Assembly (NCBI GenBank): GCA_037043015.1
Contig: CM073328.1
Span: forward strand, 5,815,409-5,879,408
Source of the DNA: Bryum argenteum
Lineage: Eukaryota > Streptophyta > Bryopsida > Bryales > Bryaceae
DNA: 64,000 bases
Direction of reading: 5' to 3'
In this document: piece by piece, positions 12,410 to 25,130 of the stretch
Numbering within the stretch: position 1 is the first letter of the stretch
How the letters are laid out: the number at the start of each line of letters is the position of its first letter
Notes under the pieces: generated by a model
The model's database searches: none
What the model was told of the DNA's origin: nothing
The model's input: only the letters and a program-made list of their open reading frames with translations
Position numbers and translations under genes: made by a program

Positions 12410-12948
12410 TTAGGCGCCAGAGTACATTGCACCAACTTCCACAAACTATCACAATCCTATCCAATGTAAAAAAAACTTCCAAATTACATTCCATTAAAAC
12501 CCTAAAATCACCCAAATTTCAACAACCCAAAGACTAGACAATCCAAACCCTAAAGAAAAAAAAAGGAAACACCAATGAACAATGGATTCTTTTGCTTTTG
12601 GGGAGAGAGATATCCAAAAGGCACAATTCCTAGTCACAAATGAGCAATTACTAGGAAAGATAATAAAAATTAAAACTAAAATGGAATATGCCGTGGATAC
12701 TTGGGAATGGTGGGTGGAAAAGCATATCCTTGGATAGGTGAAGAAGTCCATGGCATTCCGGAACGCTGTCGGCTTATCACTCTTGCCATTTTTAGAGGAA
12801 ACCCACTATTCACAAAAGACTAATTGAAAGTTGGTTATTTTGGCATTTATCAACATTTAAAGTTGTAGGACAAATTAAAGATTGTAATTGTGACTTTGTT
12901 TTGTCACTTTGTGCTAAGAGTAGGTATTTTTTATTTTTCAAACAATAT

Positions 12949-13278
12949 CAACTACGCTAAAATTTATATGTAGTGTTGTCTGCACTAATTGACATATAAC
13001 CCTGATGACTTTACACTTTTGGACAAAGTGTGTTCACTTTTAAGTACTTTAGGTACATTGAATAGGTAGATTAGTGTTAGATTTTTATAAGATTTGAAAA
13101 TGCTGTAAGTTTTTACTTTTGAAAAAAAAAAAATCACCAAGAGTATTGATTCCAATATTGTGGAAGGATGCCCATCTTGACGGATGTAGAGGGTAAAAAT
13201 ATCGACCAACACTAAAAACTTACAACATGTTTATATAAATAGTGTATCTAACACTAATCTACCTATTTAGTGTAGTTG
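12949..13278. repeat. Inverted-repeat segment, possible MITE
   Basis: CAACTACGCTAAA at 12949 is matched in inverse near 13278 (CAACTACACTAAA read inward). A second inverted pair lies inside: AATAGGTAGATTAGTGTTAGAT near 13059 and its complement near 13240. No clear target duplication was found, so element status is tentative. Confidence 0.45.
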
Positions 13279-14093
13279 TTTGCTCGGCAAAAAAACTAAA
13301 TCGAAAGGGAATTGTTATAGCAAACCCTATTCATGAATTGTGGTTACGCTGAACATTGTTTTTAGTGGACTGCATACCATTAGATAATTTTTTTCCTATA
13401 TAACTCTTACTAAGACTTCCTCTATGATTTTATAAGGCTTCTTGAGAGTTTAGTTGTATCAAGTAGAGTCTAAAGCTAAGAAACAAAAGCTTGGAGTAAC
13501 TAAATAACAAGGTTAAGTAAGTTTTGAATTCCACAACCTAGGGAATTTGATTCGTTTGACCACTATGCTTTGCATTTTTGGGAGCTCAAAAACCCATTTT
13601 GGATCACCTTGTTGGAATTAGGGTATGGTAGTATTGTTATTGTTTATTTTGTACTTTTAACCGTATAATCTTGAACCTTGTTGATATCAATACTACCATG
13701 TAAATATTCAAGAGCTAAATCTTCATCATTTGTAAGACCGTGACGTTCAAAGTTGATGGTTTTTTTTATTTTTTAATTATTTTTCTCGGCCATTTTTGAA
13801 GAATATAGTTTAGATGTTGTAGCAAGAGGAGTCGAAACAATGATTCTACTTCAAGAAGTCTAGTGGGGCTGCTAAAAAATCTATTATTTCCAGAGATAGA
13901 AATTGGAGTTTGTTAGTATAATGTGATGATAACCCCTAAAGTTTCAAGAGGCCCATTATGGGTCAATTTCACTTTAAGTAGGCTTACAATCACCATATTT
14001 AAAATTATGGAGTTGAAACTTTTCGTAGATCCTAGATTATTTTCGCACCTTTCGAACAAAACCATTAGTGCTAGAAAATTCCTCATACTTTAA

Positions 14094-14353
14094 CCCCTAA
14101 ATTTCCTTGTTGCAAAACGGTTTAAGTCACAAAATTTGACCTCCCTTCAGATCAAGCTCAAAACATCTCAATCCAAGCATTATTTTAGAGATTCAACCGT
14201 AAGATCTCAAAGTTCACTTGACCTTCTTCTCACATACCAAATTTGAACCGTTCATTATTCCTCATTTGTGAGATTATAATGGTCAAAGTTGGTTGAGTTT
14301 TTCTCCTGCAGGAACCTCCAAAACCCGTTTCGGGTTTTAAGAAAAGTTAGGGG
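14094..14353. mobile_element. TTAA-flanked MITE, ~240-260-bp subfamily
   Basis: Exact TTAA at 14090-14093 and 14354-14357. Ends are CCCCTAAATTTCC and CCCCTAACTTTTC (read inward). The interior core (accgtaagatctcaaagttc, gattataatggtcaaagttg) matches the 19497 copy closely in the opposite orientation. Confidence 0.8.
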
Positions 14354-14357
14354 TTAA

Positions 14358-16406
14358 GAGACATTCATCTACAAAAACTATTAGGACATATGTTGAAGTC
14401 TGCCCAATGTTGAGATGCATTCAAAACTAGAAGTGTTTTTTCAAAACTAGAACTTAATGAGTCTATTAACGATGCAATATAATTATGAAGTAATTATTGA
14501 TGTCCAGTTTTTATGGGAAAGCCAACTGATTCCTTTCACCTTCTATCACTATAGAAGACTTGAGAAGGCCATATATATTGGAGTTATTCAAGGGTTTAAA
14601 AAACAAAAATACAAAAAAGTTAAATTGTGCTCCTCTATTAGCAATAACAACTCTACGTACTTTGAATCACATAACACAGAACACATATACTTTGTAATTG
14701 AGACGTCTCCCAATCAATCGACTTTCTCAAAACACCCACCTTTTAATTCAAACCCATCTCACATACTAACACCTTTATAGAACAATTAAAAAGCCTTGTA
14801 CTTCAAGCACCAACAACAAGAATATACCCTATAATCCAACCTTGTGTACTCCATGCAAAAGACCTCCACTTATTCCAAACTTCATGCAATTGTACGTCTC
14901 TACAACCCAAAACCATGTGGGAATACTTTAACCAACAACAACATGCAACAAGTTTATTTTTTCCAAAAAAAAAATTTAAAATAAAATATTGACCAAATTT
15001 GTACTTTAAGGTTCCAATGACTTTGGAAGTAAAGGGTAGCTTCTAAAATCCCATCATAGCCGCCTTGATATTTTGTTGAAAGCAACTTCCTATATGCATG
15101 TAAGTCTTGAAGGAATTGTACTTTTGGTGTGATGCTTGTGGACTTATCCTCAAAGCATGTGCTTGTTTGCATTTTGGATGTTCTTAGAATCATCATGGGT
15201 TGAGATCACGTAGAAATACAACATGATATGGGTACCACTAAGACGCGTCTCATTATGTGTAACCTATGTGTAATTCATCATATATGTGTCAGAAATTTCT
15301 TTTTTAACCCCATGTATACAACTGTAACCATGTGACCTATAATACCATCTGCTTAGAATAATTCTCAATGAAGTATCTCACTTCACTTGTTTGAAATATT
15401 CTTAAAAACTCTTCTATAATTCCTACTTCCAAACTTTGTCAATCATAAAAGCATACAAGAAGCAATTTTTACACCACCAACGTGAACACATATTAGAGCA
15501 AACCAAACCAAACTAGAGCAATCTTGGCAAATTGTACTCTATAAATTCAAATTGATAGTCCAATTTTACACTAGAAATCACAAAATCAAACTATAATTTT
15601 TTTGCTAAATAAAAAAAGTGCACCATATTTACAAACAATATTTTCCAAAATTACCCATTTGCTATCTTCATAGCGACTCAAATTTGGATTCCTCACAAAA
15701 TAATTTTTTTTTTCAAGTTCTACGACTTTTGTACTCAAAAGCAATCTACTTCATAAACTCATACTCAAACATAAATCACTTTCATGAGATGAATACATTG
15801 ACTCATTTCTCATTCCTCCAAATTTGGTATAAACAAATTCCCTGCTTTATTTTGAGCAGCTTGAAAAAGAGAATTAACAGATTGTTTAAAAAAATCTCTA
15901 ATGGCCATCAAATGTGCATATGAATAATACAAACCTAAAGATAGCTATCTTATAATCCCCTTTTCCGCAATACAAATTATGTCTTTTGAATTACGATGGC
16001 CCTACTCGCAAATTAGGAATAAATCGGCTCACTACGATGTAAGCATTGCATTAAAAAATGAGGTGCGCGGATCTTTATTACGATATAGCCATCCAAGAAT
16101 CACCAAAGTCGTCCCCCTACATACCTATTCCAAAAAGAAGAAAACAATGTTAGGACAAAAAAAAGAGCGATACATTGCTATGTTGTATTCAAGTAACATG
16201 TTTGTCAATGCATTAATAACCATTTACAATTGGGCGAAAAAATAAAAAATAAATCATAGGAACATAGAAACTATATGTTCATCGAGCACATACAAGAAAA
16301 ATAAGCTTTGCATACGAGATCCAAATAACACACACATTCTTCAACGGGAAAAAAAAAAAATGTTGGTTTTTTATGTATACGGACCTTTTTTTCATTTCCA
16401 CATTAA
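14358..16406. other. Intergenic, no supported gene
   Basis: AT-rich DNA downstream of the GH36 gene. Several short open frames exist, but none carries a recognised motif or extends across plausible splice sites. The last 100-150 bases before 16407 are the probable 3' UTR of the minus-strand gene. Confidence 0.5.
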
Positions 16407-19400
16407 TTAGAAGCTCATGGTGACGCTCCACAAGTGGCATTCTTTGTTTTGAGGGAGAGAAACCGTAGCGAGGCCCGAGTGAGCGTCGTAGCCAATAGGC
16501 AAGTCCAAGTAGTCGTTGTTATTTTTCTTAACAACCCAAGCTCGCGGTTTTTTGGACGCGTACACCCCGAATGTTCCGCATCCAAGCACGTGCATGGTCA
16601 CGGATAGGTCGTGCTTGTTGTAATCGAGGTTCCCCCTCAATGCTCCGCCGCCATTGAACATCTCGATGAGCCCCAATGGCGCAAATGAAAGACCACCGTC
16701 TAAATGCTACACATCCACAATTCAAAGTTTTGGTCACAAACTAATACAAAAATACTAGACTTATTATGCATGGAAAAACCGAAACAAAGTAAAAACCAAC
16801 AACATTCTTGTAACCATGTACTGTAACCTCATTCAAACCAAATTCATATTTATTGTTTTGAGTTAGAAATTCGACTTCCTCTCCGAAATTAAAATTTCAT
16901 ACAAGAACTTTTGTTTCGGTTGTTTAATTATTATTATATTCAAAATTACACATAGGATTGTAGAGAGTGCAAACCTTCACGGGGACGACGGTGAAAAGCT
17001 CATACTCGAGCTTCTCTAACGTGATGGGCATCAAAGCATGGCGAGGCATTCGGACAACCTCACGCGAGCGATGGCTGAGGACAATGCAATCACCATCCCA
17101 ACCATCGGGTGCCGCATCCGCCAAGCGCTCGATGTCCTCCGTGCGGAAACTGCCCGAGATGACCGTGGGATTCTCATCGTGTATCATGTACTTTTTGTCC
17201 AATTTGCACCACCCGGCTCCTTGGCAATTGAAGATGCCTATCACTCCTCCGTACTTGTTCATGTTCCAAATCTTCAATAGGCTACAAAACACATGCGAGC
17301 TCCATTGGGTTAGAAACACTAATTCTCCGCAAACACTATTTCTATGCAAAAGTCGTAAAGTACCAATGGTAAACAACTTGATTTCCTATCAATCCCGAGT
17401 TCTTTTCCTTTTCTCGACGATTTCCATATGTAACTCATCAAAATTTTAGGTACGCTAATTCATCTACTCAAAAAGTTTGGTCCGCTTATTCAAACCATCA
17501 TCATCTAGAAACTCGTATTTTTGAGATTTTTTTTAAACCCCCCCTCTCTTCCCCCCTTTCACGATGTTGTTCATTTGAGCAAGGATGTGATCATGTTACC
17601 TTTTACCATCCCGAGCGGGGTCCGAGAAGAGGCAGTCGCGCGTAGGCCGGCCGGGAAGCAACGCGCGAAGTACGGTTCCATCCGGCAACACCAATTTCTT
17701 CAAGAGATCAAAATCATGGCATCCCGGTTTGTCGCTGCACTCACATCCATCCATACAAAATGATCAATATGCTAGCTGAAATATATGTCGCACATGTTTG
17801 TACACCGATATATTCGGGTCTTCAAAAAAAAAAAAAAAAAAAATACGATTTTTTTTTTTTTGGGGAGAAAGGACTACCTGACGTAAATTGCGCACCCTCC
17901 AATTGCGCGAGCTGCGGCATGGTATTCAGCTGCTGGATGCAAGCTCTGCGCACAACAAAACACGATTAAAACAGATATACCATCAAATATACAAAGCTAC
18001 ACTAATTGTAATTAGTGTGTGAAAATTATTCAATGGCAAATAGTGCTCCACATGATCATCATATTGGCAACATTCTTTGCCTTCTGATCTTTAGAGTCAA
18101 GTGACCCTAAAATCAATGTGCAAATTACTTTTAGATTCCCAACCATAGAATCTTGTTTCAATTAGTCTACATATCAAGTTTTATTAAGATTGATTAGTCG
18201 GACTTGAGAAATATTTGGTGAGCGTCAAAACAACTCTATTCGACATAGAGGTTCAAGGTAGTGTTTTTTAACTCCACTTTTGTGATTGGTTCCAATACCT
18301 TTTTTTGAGAAACGTTGAGGTTTATAGAGGCACTTTTGCATGTGGATGTTTGGTAAAATAAATAACCATAAGGGCTTGAAAAAGTAAGGGTTGGGGTATA
18401 AGAAAATCTTACATGGAACATGTCCCAGTCGGGTTGCATGAATTCAGCGAGGAACAAAGTGTTGTAAGCGACCGATGCAATGTGGATGGTGTGAGAAGCG
18501 GGATCCCGCGGCCAAAAGTCATCGGATGCCCGAACTACCGCGGTTTGCTTTGTGCTGCCACTCCAAAAGCCGAAAAGATTAAAAATCCACACAACATCAA
18601 AACAACAACAAATTTCTATGTCTATATCACTTAATTGATTTCTCAAAGGCTAATATATAACTTCAAATAACAAAAAGAAGTAATTAACCATCGATATAGA
18701 GGATTGAACTTCTTAAAAAAATCAAAATGGGCTTAATTGGGTAGGAGATTGTTTGTTATGTACTCCCTCTGTCCCATTATAATTGTCTAGCAAGTTCTCT
18801 GAAATCTACCTTGAGAGGGAGATTTCATTGAACCTACTATACAATTATAATGGGACAGAGGGAGTACAAAAACATTTGCAATAGGAGCTTACCAATAAAT
18901 GTTTTCGGTACTATGACTCATGCAACTGATGCATCCATTATCCGGGAAATTCTTCGCAATGGAAGCCTCAAGAGCATGATGAACTTGCTGCACGAGCTCG
19001 ACGCGGCCGCCAAGTCCCGCACCGAGCGTCTCAAAAATGCTTTGTGCGTCCACTTTGACGCCGTCGACACCCGCAGCGGCAAGGTAGCTGTGAAGCCCGT
19101 CGTAAAAAGCCTGAAATTGCTTGGGATTGACTAAACCCAAGCCGTTGATCGTGAGGCTGTCGACGGCCATGTCCGGTTGGTTGTCCAAGATGCCGAGTGA
19201 GTGTATCGGGTAGACGAGGCTTGAATTGTATTGCTTGGTGTTTGCTCCGTCCGGTTGGACGCCTCCCCAATACCCCGCAAGCGCATGCCATACATACACG
19301 TACCTAACACCCCACATCACACATAACTATTAACAACCATCTTCATCGACCTCGGACTTAATAAAGTTTCATTCGAAGGAGTTCTTGCAAGCTAGAACAA

Positions 19401-22400
19401 AGATGAAACAATATCACGGTACTTGTTCTAGCAAAGTTCATTTAAAATCTCATTAATTTGAGGCTCAAAACATTGTTAGAGGTACTTCAATATTTGCCCC
19501 TAACTTTCCGTAAAACCCGAAACAGGTTTTGGAGGTTACTGCAGGAGATAAACTCAGCCAACTTTGACCATCATAATCTCACAAATGAGGAAGAATGAAC
19601 GGTTCAAATTCGGTATGTGAGAAGAATGTCAAGTGAACATTGAGATCTTACGGTTGAATCTTTTATATATTTCTTAGATTGAGATTTTCTGAGCTTAATA
19701 AAAAGGAAGGTCAAATTTTGTGACATAGACCATTTTGCAACAAGGAAATTTAGGGGTTAATCCTAGTAGTGATATTGACGAACTTTTGAATAGTTTCTTT
19801 AGGTATTTGTGCAAATGAGAATGAGAGGGTAGGCTTTACTTGAGATTGAAATTGGCCTTGGCATCAAGAACAATGTGCTGAAGTCCAAGGCTCTGATCTT
19901 CAGGCCAAGACCCCGCAACTCCATCTTTCTGAAACTTGTGATTCTCCTTGATATGTGTCAACCTACTCGCATACCTGCCAACAACAACACAAAAACCCTA
20001 AACCCCAAAAAACAAGGGATAAAGACCATGATTCTTTCTGAAAAAACTGAAAAAACATGATTCTTTCAACAACATGGAGTTTTTGGATTGAATTTCAACA
20101 TAAAAAGCTTCGTCGTCACTCGTAAAAAAGATGGATTTGATTAGAAAATTGATTGCTTACTGAGTGCCTTGAGAAACGGCGGTAGCATCTCCTGTTGATG
20201 TATTGTCCGCGGCTATGGATTGCCAGCCATCGTCAATAATCAAAAACCGCGCCGGTGTCCCACCCTCTGCCAAACTGCAAAACAACCATTTTATAAGAAT
20301 GAATTAACCCCTAAAGATTCAAGAAAGCTGAAATGGCTTTTTGGGATTTCAGCCAACTTTGACCATTATAATCTCAAAACAGGAGAAAAATTAACGGTTC
20401 AAATTTGACATATGAGTAAACGGTCAGGTTAATTTCAGGATCCTACGGTTATATCTTCTCATTTATACTTGGATTGAGTTTTTTTGGGCCTGAAGTAGAA
20501 GAGGGTCCAATTTTGTATCAAGGATCTTTAGGGGTTGACCATTGTGGAGGCTTGAAATGGTCGTAAGAACAAATAAGAGTACCTTGATAAACCCTGGTTG
20601 ACACCGTCGGCGGAAACATCCGTGTAGAACGCGTCCCATGTACACCATCCAAAGTAATCTAAAATTCCCGGAAGCTGCAAAATCACCATCAATATCATGA
20701 ACATTGCTGTTATCCTTATGGTACTTTCCTTAACAAATATCCGAGACCATACCCATTAACCTTTCGGAATGCAAACTGATGCCTAAAAGATTTTAATCTG
20801 CAAGGTGTGCACTTGCAATTGAATTTGATGAGTATGCATGTACCTTCTTTTTCTCGCGGCGAATGAATGTCTTCAAGTGTGCTTCCACCGCACTGAACAA
20901 AAACCACAGAAATGAGTGATAAAGGAATAACGCTTAAAGAAACCATTGATAGATATTATGCCTTCGAAATGAAATTGAGACTACCTCTAACTCCTTACGA
21001 GAAGAGAGGTGAATGGATTAGAGCTCCAATCCTTTCAAGATTTGGAAATACTAGTGTTATGATGTATTTTGACTAATGTTTCAAGGAGTATAGGAAGGTA
21101 GTTTCTTACCTCACAGCGTCAGTAATGACTTGAAAAGGGTCGCTACCCACATGTACGTAAACGGGGTTCACTAGAAAATTCGTTGTCACAGCGGGGTCTC
21201 CTGCTCAATCACATGAATTCAAGGTAATTTAGATCACCACATCAGCATTTTGTTTTGTCATTGAAGAAGAGAAGCTTCACTTTTTGATGGTTCTATGAAA
21301 TGATTGCCTCCCATCAATTCGTATTTACTTGCCTACACCAACATGATTAAAAAGAATATTCATACAAGAATCACAATAGAATTTGTGTTTGTCTTAAGAA
21401 CATACTTCACTAAATCTCTACGTTGTCAGCATTCTTGTTTCAAGAAACATGATTGAAGAGTCTATTCATGCAAGGAGTACCTCACTAGTACTACTACCTT
21501 TTCTCGTAAATAAACTCCATAACAATCATTGACTACCCAAGTACAACATCATTGAAGAGCCTACTCATTCAAAAGACAACATGATTGAAGAGTCTACAAT
21601 CACACTACAATATGTCAGAACAAGGACAACACTTGTACTACCACTTTCTCCTCAAGAATAGACTCCATACAAAGCACTAAATACCTTGACAACCAATTCA
21701 CAGAAGACCCTAATCAAGTGGTTCTTAACATTTGATTCAAACCTCCAAATCAACAACAACAAATCTGTTTTGATTCAAACATTTCACTTGATTAGGACCT
21801 TGTTTTCTATTAATCCTTGTTTTCTTCTGAAAACTTCAACAAACAAACTCAACATTCTTAACACAAACTCAACATTCTTAACACAAACTCAACATTCTTG
21901 ACACAAACTCAACATTTTTGACACAAACTCAACATTCTTGACACAAACCCAACAACATTCTTGACAAAAAGTCAACAACATTCTTGACACAAACTCAACA
22001 TTCCAAAAAGAAGATTGCAACCATACATTCCATTCCAATCGTAAGTTTCATGGAGGAGAATGGAGGCGATTGGCACGTACCACTTTCGACACACAATTGA
22101 AGCTCGTCATGCTCATTCCCTTGCAAGCAAGCACGAAAGGCGCCATCGATCACTGGCAACAACACAGTGAACTGATCCTTCCCGGGGCCTTCGAGCAGCA
22201 TGAACTGCGTCTCGTACGGCACTTCCCTCCCCGAACTTCCCATTCGTTGCGTCATCCACCATAGCTTGAAGCGGAAGCAGCACATGAAGCGAGTGTCCGA
22301 GAGGACTCCCAGGGAGACGGCGTGGTGGCTGTTGCTGTCGGTGAAGGAAGCGCCGAGGAAGCCACCGTTGGTGTTGGTTGATGTGAAGACTACGTTGGAG

Positions 22401-22483
22401 GGGACGGTGCGGAGGAGTGGCGAGGAGTTGATTAGGAACTGCCCGTCGGTGATGGTGATTGTGCTCTCTGAGAGTGTCTTCAT
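16407..22483 (-). CDS. GH36 galactosyltransferase / alkaline alpha-galactosidase (seed-imbibition protein family)
   Basis: Twelve exons on the minus strand: 22483-22081, 21200-21110, 20892-20844, 20674-20583, 20274-20161, 19974-19840, 19303-18893, 18554-18413, 17945-17878, 17734-17600, 17281-16975 and 16706-16407. Every junction is GT-AG and the phases chain to an uninterrupted 748-residue frame, the usual family length (about 750-770). Family motifs: [18 protein letters not shown] in exon 1, [10 protein letters not shown] (189-198), IDDGWQ (225-230), [13 protein letters not shown] (297-309), KVDAQ with probable nucleophile Asp380, and [14 protein letters not shown] (440-453) with the probable acid/base Asp. 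Most relatives read KVDVQ; here it is KVDAQ. The family transfers galactose from galactinol to sucrose, or hydrolyses raffinose-type sugars at alkaline pH, in the cytosol. Sequence alone does not separate the two activities. The length favours the SIP/RFS1-2 group over the longer stachyose synthases. No break is seen. Confidence 0.93.
18763..18864. mobile_element. Stowaway MITE in an intron of the GH36 gene
   Basis: Classic Stowaway ends CTCCCTCTGTCCC...GGGACAGAGGGAG, flanked by TA at 18761-18762 and 18865-18866. It is 102 bp with long inverted arms. It sits in the intron between the 18893-19303 and 18413-18554 exons, about 28 bp from the donor of the upstream exon. Confidence 0.93.
19497..19756. 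mobile_element. TTAA-type MITE in a GH36 intron
   Basis: Right end AGGGG|TTAA at 19753-19760; left end CCCCTAACTTTCC at 19497 with the flanking TTAA degraded to TTTG. It is inverted relative to the 14094 copy, with which it shares nearly the whole interior. It lies in the intron between the exons at 19840 and 19303. Confidence 0.75.
20308..20534. mobile_element. TTAA-type MITE in a GH36 intron
   Basis: TTAA at 20304-20307; right end TTTAGGGG followed by TTGA (one mismatch). Ends CCCCTAAAGATTC and CCCCTAAAGATCC. The internal core is shared with the 10051 copy in inverted orientation. It lies between the exons at 20583 and 20274. Confidence 0.75.
21839..22010. repeat. 20-bp tandem repeat in intron 1 of the GH36 gene
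   Basis: About eight units based on ACACAAACTCAACATTCTTG, some lengthened to 23 bp by an extra CAA and one degenerate (ACAAAAAGTC). The repeat ends about 70 bp from the intron's donor side. There are no unique spacers, so it is a minisatellite. Confidence 0.88.
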
Positions 22484-22969
22484 CGCTGCTCCTGCTTTTA
22501 CTGCACTGCACCTGGAAACCTCAAATCGGTAAACCGGATGTAAGACGAAGAAATTTGCAATAGAAAGTTGCAGATGTCACAATAAAAGAAAAGAAAGATG
22601 AGGGACTTCGGACTTGAGGGAAAGAAAACTGCAACATTCTGTGTAGATTAGAAGATTAGGGTGGTAAAGATGAAGGATTTTCCAATAGAAAGTGAAGGAG
22701 GAATGTATACTATTATGCGAATTGCAGCGAAGGAAGGGAAGATGGAGGATTTTGGAATTGACAGTGAAGGAGGAAAGTACAAGATTTGTAGCACATGATT
22801 CCAAGTCAAAATGACATACATCACCAATGAATGAGGTTCCTCTAATTCCAAAACCCTACAAAAGCCCTGGGAGAAAGAGACCTTCCTTGCTGGGATTCGA
22901 ACCATGGCGAGGAAATGCTTACCTTGAATGTAGTCTGATAGGCTGCGGAAAACGAGGGTTTACGGAACG
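22484..22969. other. GH36 upstream region with a dispersed segment
   Basis: Contains the 5' leader and promoter of the minus-strand GH36 gene. No start-competing upstream frame continues into exon 1. The part from about 22803 belongs to a dispersed segment that recurs at 55498-55695. Confidence 0.5.
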
Positions 22970-22970
22970 G
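22803..22970 (-). repeat. Dispersed segment with a tRNA-like B box (second copy at 55498-55695)
   Basis: The blocks 'aagtcaaaatgacata', 'gggagaaagagaccttcctt' and 'accatggcgaggaaatgctt' recur in order near 55503-55660. Read on the minus strand, this copy holds GGTTCGAATCCC, which fits the RNA polymerase III B-box consensus. No convincing A box is found upstream, so a SINE is possible but not shown. Confidence 0.45.
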
Positions 22971-23040
22971 AAGTGGAGAAGAAGCTTCGATTGTTGTTGT
23001 TGTTGCAAATTTCTACTAAACGAAAACCAATCGTTTTCTC

Positions 23041-24010
23041 TACGGCCACGATCGATATTGCGCCATGGAGTAGTTTTCCATGGTAAGGTAACACCACCGG
23101 AGAATCTTGCACACTCCAGGATAACGTCGACTCACCTCACTGCAAAACCACAGCAACAATCAATACTCAAAAACTCAAACTCAATGCCACACTACTACTC
23201 TCAAAATCCGCTACATTCAAGCTCCAAAAGAACAGTCTCTCGCTATCAACAATCCGAGTGCAGGACTCTTCAACAAACAAACAAAACAACAGGCACCTTG
23301 CAGTTGCGACTAATCTCAAACTAACCAACAACCACTCTGCATTCCTATCAATCTACGAGCACCCAACGCGCCACCTTTGTGCACATTCGATAACAGAAAG
23401 TGGATACCTCGGAGCAGAGGATCAATGAAACGATGGCCTCAGCAACGAAGAACACAATCAACCCAGTAAAAGCGCCACCTTTGGGCACATTCGACGATTA
23501 CAGAAAAGTGGTTACTCTCGGAGCAGAGGATCGACAAAGAGGTGACGGAGAAGACGAGAAGAGGAATGCGGCGGGAGGAGAGGCAGTTATAAAGGAGGAG
23601 AGTGTCCAGTTTTTGGGACAACAGGAGTACAACAGGTGATCAAACTGGCCCCACAATGCATGATTTATATCATATTTTATCCTTTCGGCTCACATTCGAT
23701 TCCTAGTTTGTTGGATTGTTTTGGAAGATTGCTGTTTGGGCGACTGACCATGCCACGAAGCCGTTGAAGTGTCGATCGACTGTAGCCTGGTTGACGATTG
23801 CGATGATTCTTCATGATTTTCTCTTCAAAGATCTGAGGCTATTGCTTCGTCGTCTTCTTCTTCGTCGTCGTGTTCCTGTGGCGCCATTCGATTCTTCGCC
23901 ATCGCTGATGCTGGTGCTGCCGTCTTTGCGACGAGAGAAGCTGAACGTACGTTCATCCAAAAGTATGAATACTATCAGCCCTGCTGATATTCTGTATTAG
24001 ACGGTGATGA
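23041..24010. other. Start of unit A, no supported gene
   Basis: This stretch is conserved in unit B (32490-33500). Open frames on both strands differ between copies by frameshifting indels, so they do not look selected as protein. On the minus strand both copies begin a frame MDER(T/S)F followed by Arg/Ser-rich sequence, but it diverges quickly. I see no identifiable product. Confidence 0.4.
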
Positions 24011-24723
24011 GTAGGATGTAAGTTTCTTTACCCTTTAGAAAGGGACCAGAGTTTCTATCTATCTAAGTTGCTTTACTATGCAATTTGTAGTTATTGAACT
24101 AAAAATAAAAGTCAAATTTTCCTCAAAGTGATTGGTTCATTTCTTATAATTGGAGATTATTGGTTCTAATTTTGGACTTCTTTTTACTTTTGTAGTAAAA
24201 GATTTCACTCGATGGTGGGGTTTATTACATCATCATAATGGTCAAATTTGGTTGAACTTTTTTCCATGCAAAACCCCAAAAAGCTATCTTAGTTTTCGGG
24301 GGCAGTATAAAATTATATAATTATTCAAATGAAAATTTGCTGTATCCAGGTACCTGTAAACTACAGAACTTTACTGGATTGCAACAACTCTTTTGAAATA
24401 CCCACTTTATCTGACGAGTCGACTAATGGTGACCTGTTAGGATTGAACTGCACTTTCGACTGTAGCTGGCAAGGATAAGGACAAGCTTTTGTCCTGTGGG
24501 GGGGTCCTTTTTTTGAATTTATTGCCTTTCCAATGCTCATCCCCTGAGGCAGGGCCTAATTTGGGGACACTAATTTGGTGTATTTTCAAACGTAACGAGT
24601 TTATTGATACGGAGTTACAGTGTTTGATAAGACCCCGTATTTCAGTGAGGGCTTCTCGGAGCCCCATCAGCCAAGGGCAATGGTTTGTGGCAGCTACCAA
24701 GAAGGCACCCTAAAATCCGTGGG

Positions 24724-25080
24724 GACCTCCCAAGGCCGTTTTTGATAATCTTGGATTCATATTTGAGGTTTGCGACCCCAAGTTACTCGAAGAAGCCTAC
24801 TCCTTGGCATTTAATGTCTGTACATCAAAAAATTAGGGGGCTCATTACCCCTCCTCCATCCTCCTTGGTAGCTGCTACGAACGCTTACCCATCAGCCAAT
24901 GGGATTTGGTCTTCAAAATCCCTGGAATTTTCCATTTGGACTTCCTGAGGCCGTTTTTGATAATTTTGAGCTCAAATTTGAGATCTGCGACCCCAAATTA
25001 CCATCGAGAGCATTCTCCTTGGAATTTGAAGCCTAAACATTAGAGAGCTCTTTACCCATCCCCTCCCTAGCTGCCGAAAA
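24724..25080. repeat. Diverged tandem duplication in unit A
   Basis: 'aggccgtttttgataat', then 'tttgaggtttgcgacccc', then 'ctccttgg' at about 24732-24800 recurs at about 24951-25025. The two segments are about 220 bp apart. Both lie in the stretch missing from unit B. Confidence 0.6.
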
Positions 25081-25130
25081 TCGATGAAATACGTTGATCC
25101 GTGTTTGATAATGAAGTGCACATATAACGA

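Noticed and set aside
13931..14040. Another TTAA-type element starting AACCCCTAAAG at 13931
   Set aside because: No matching right end was found before the next element begins at 14094.
18850..19320. Plus-strand and second minus-strand frames over 18.85-19.3 kb
   Set aside because: They overlap the large GH36 exon 7 in other frames.
21839..22010. Possible CRISPR-like array of 20-bp repeats
   Set aside because: The units abut with no unique spacers and the DNA is a plant intron; it is a minisatellite.
22070..22532. Several open frames on both strands across 22.1-22.5 kb
   Set aside because: All are alternative-frame readings of exon 1 of the GH36 gene.
22890..22912. A tRNA gene at the GGTTCGAATCCC motif
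   Set aside because: No acceptor stem, D arm or anticodon arm can be folded around it.
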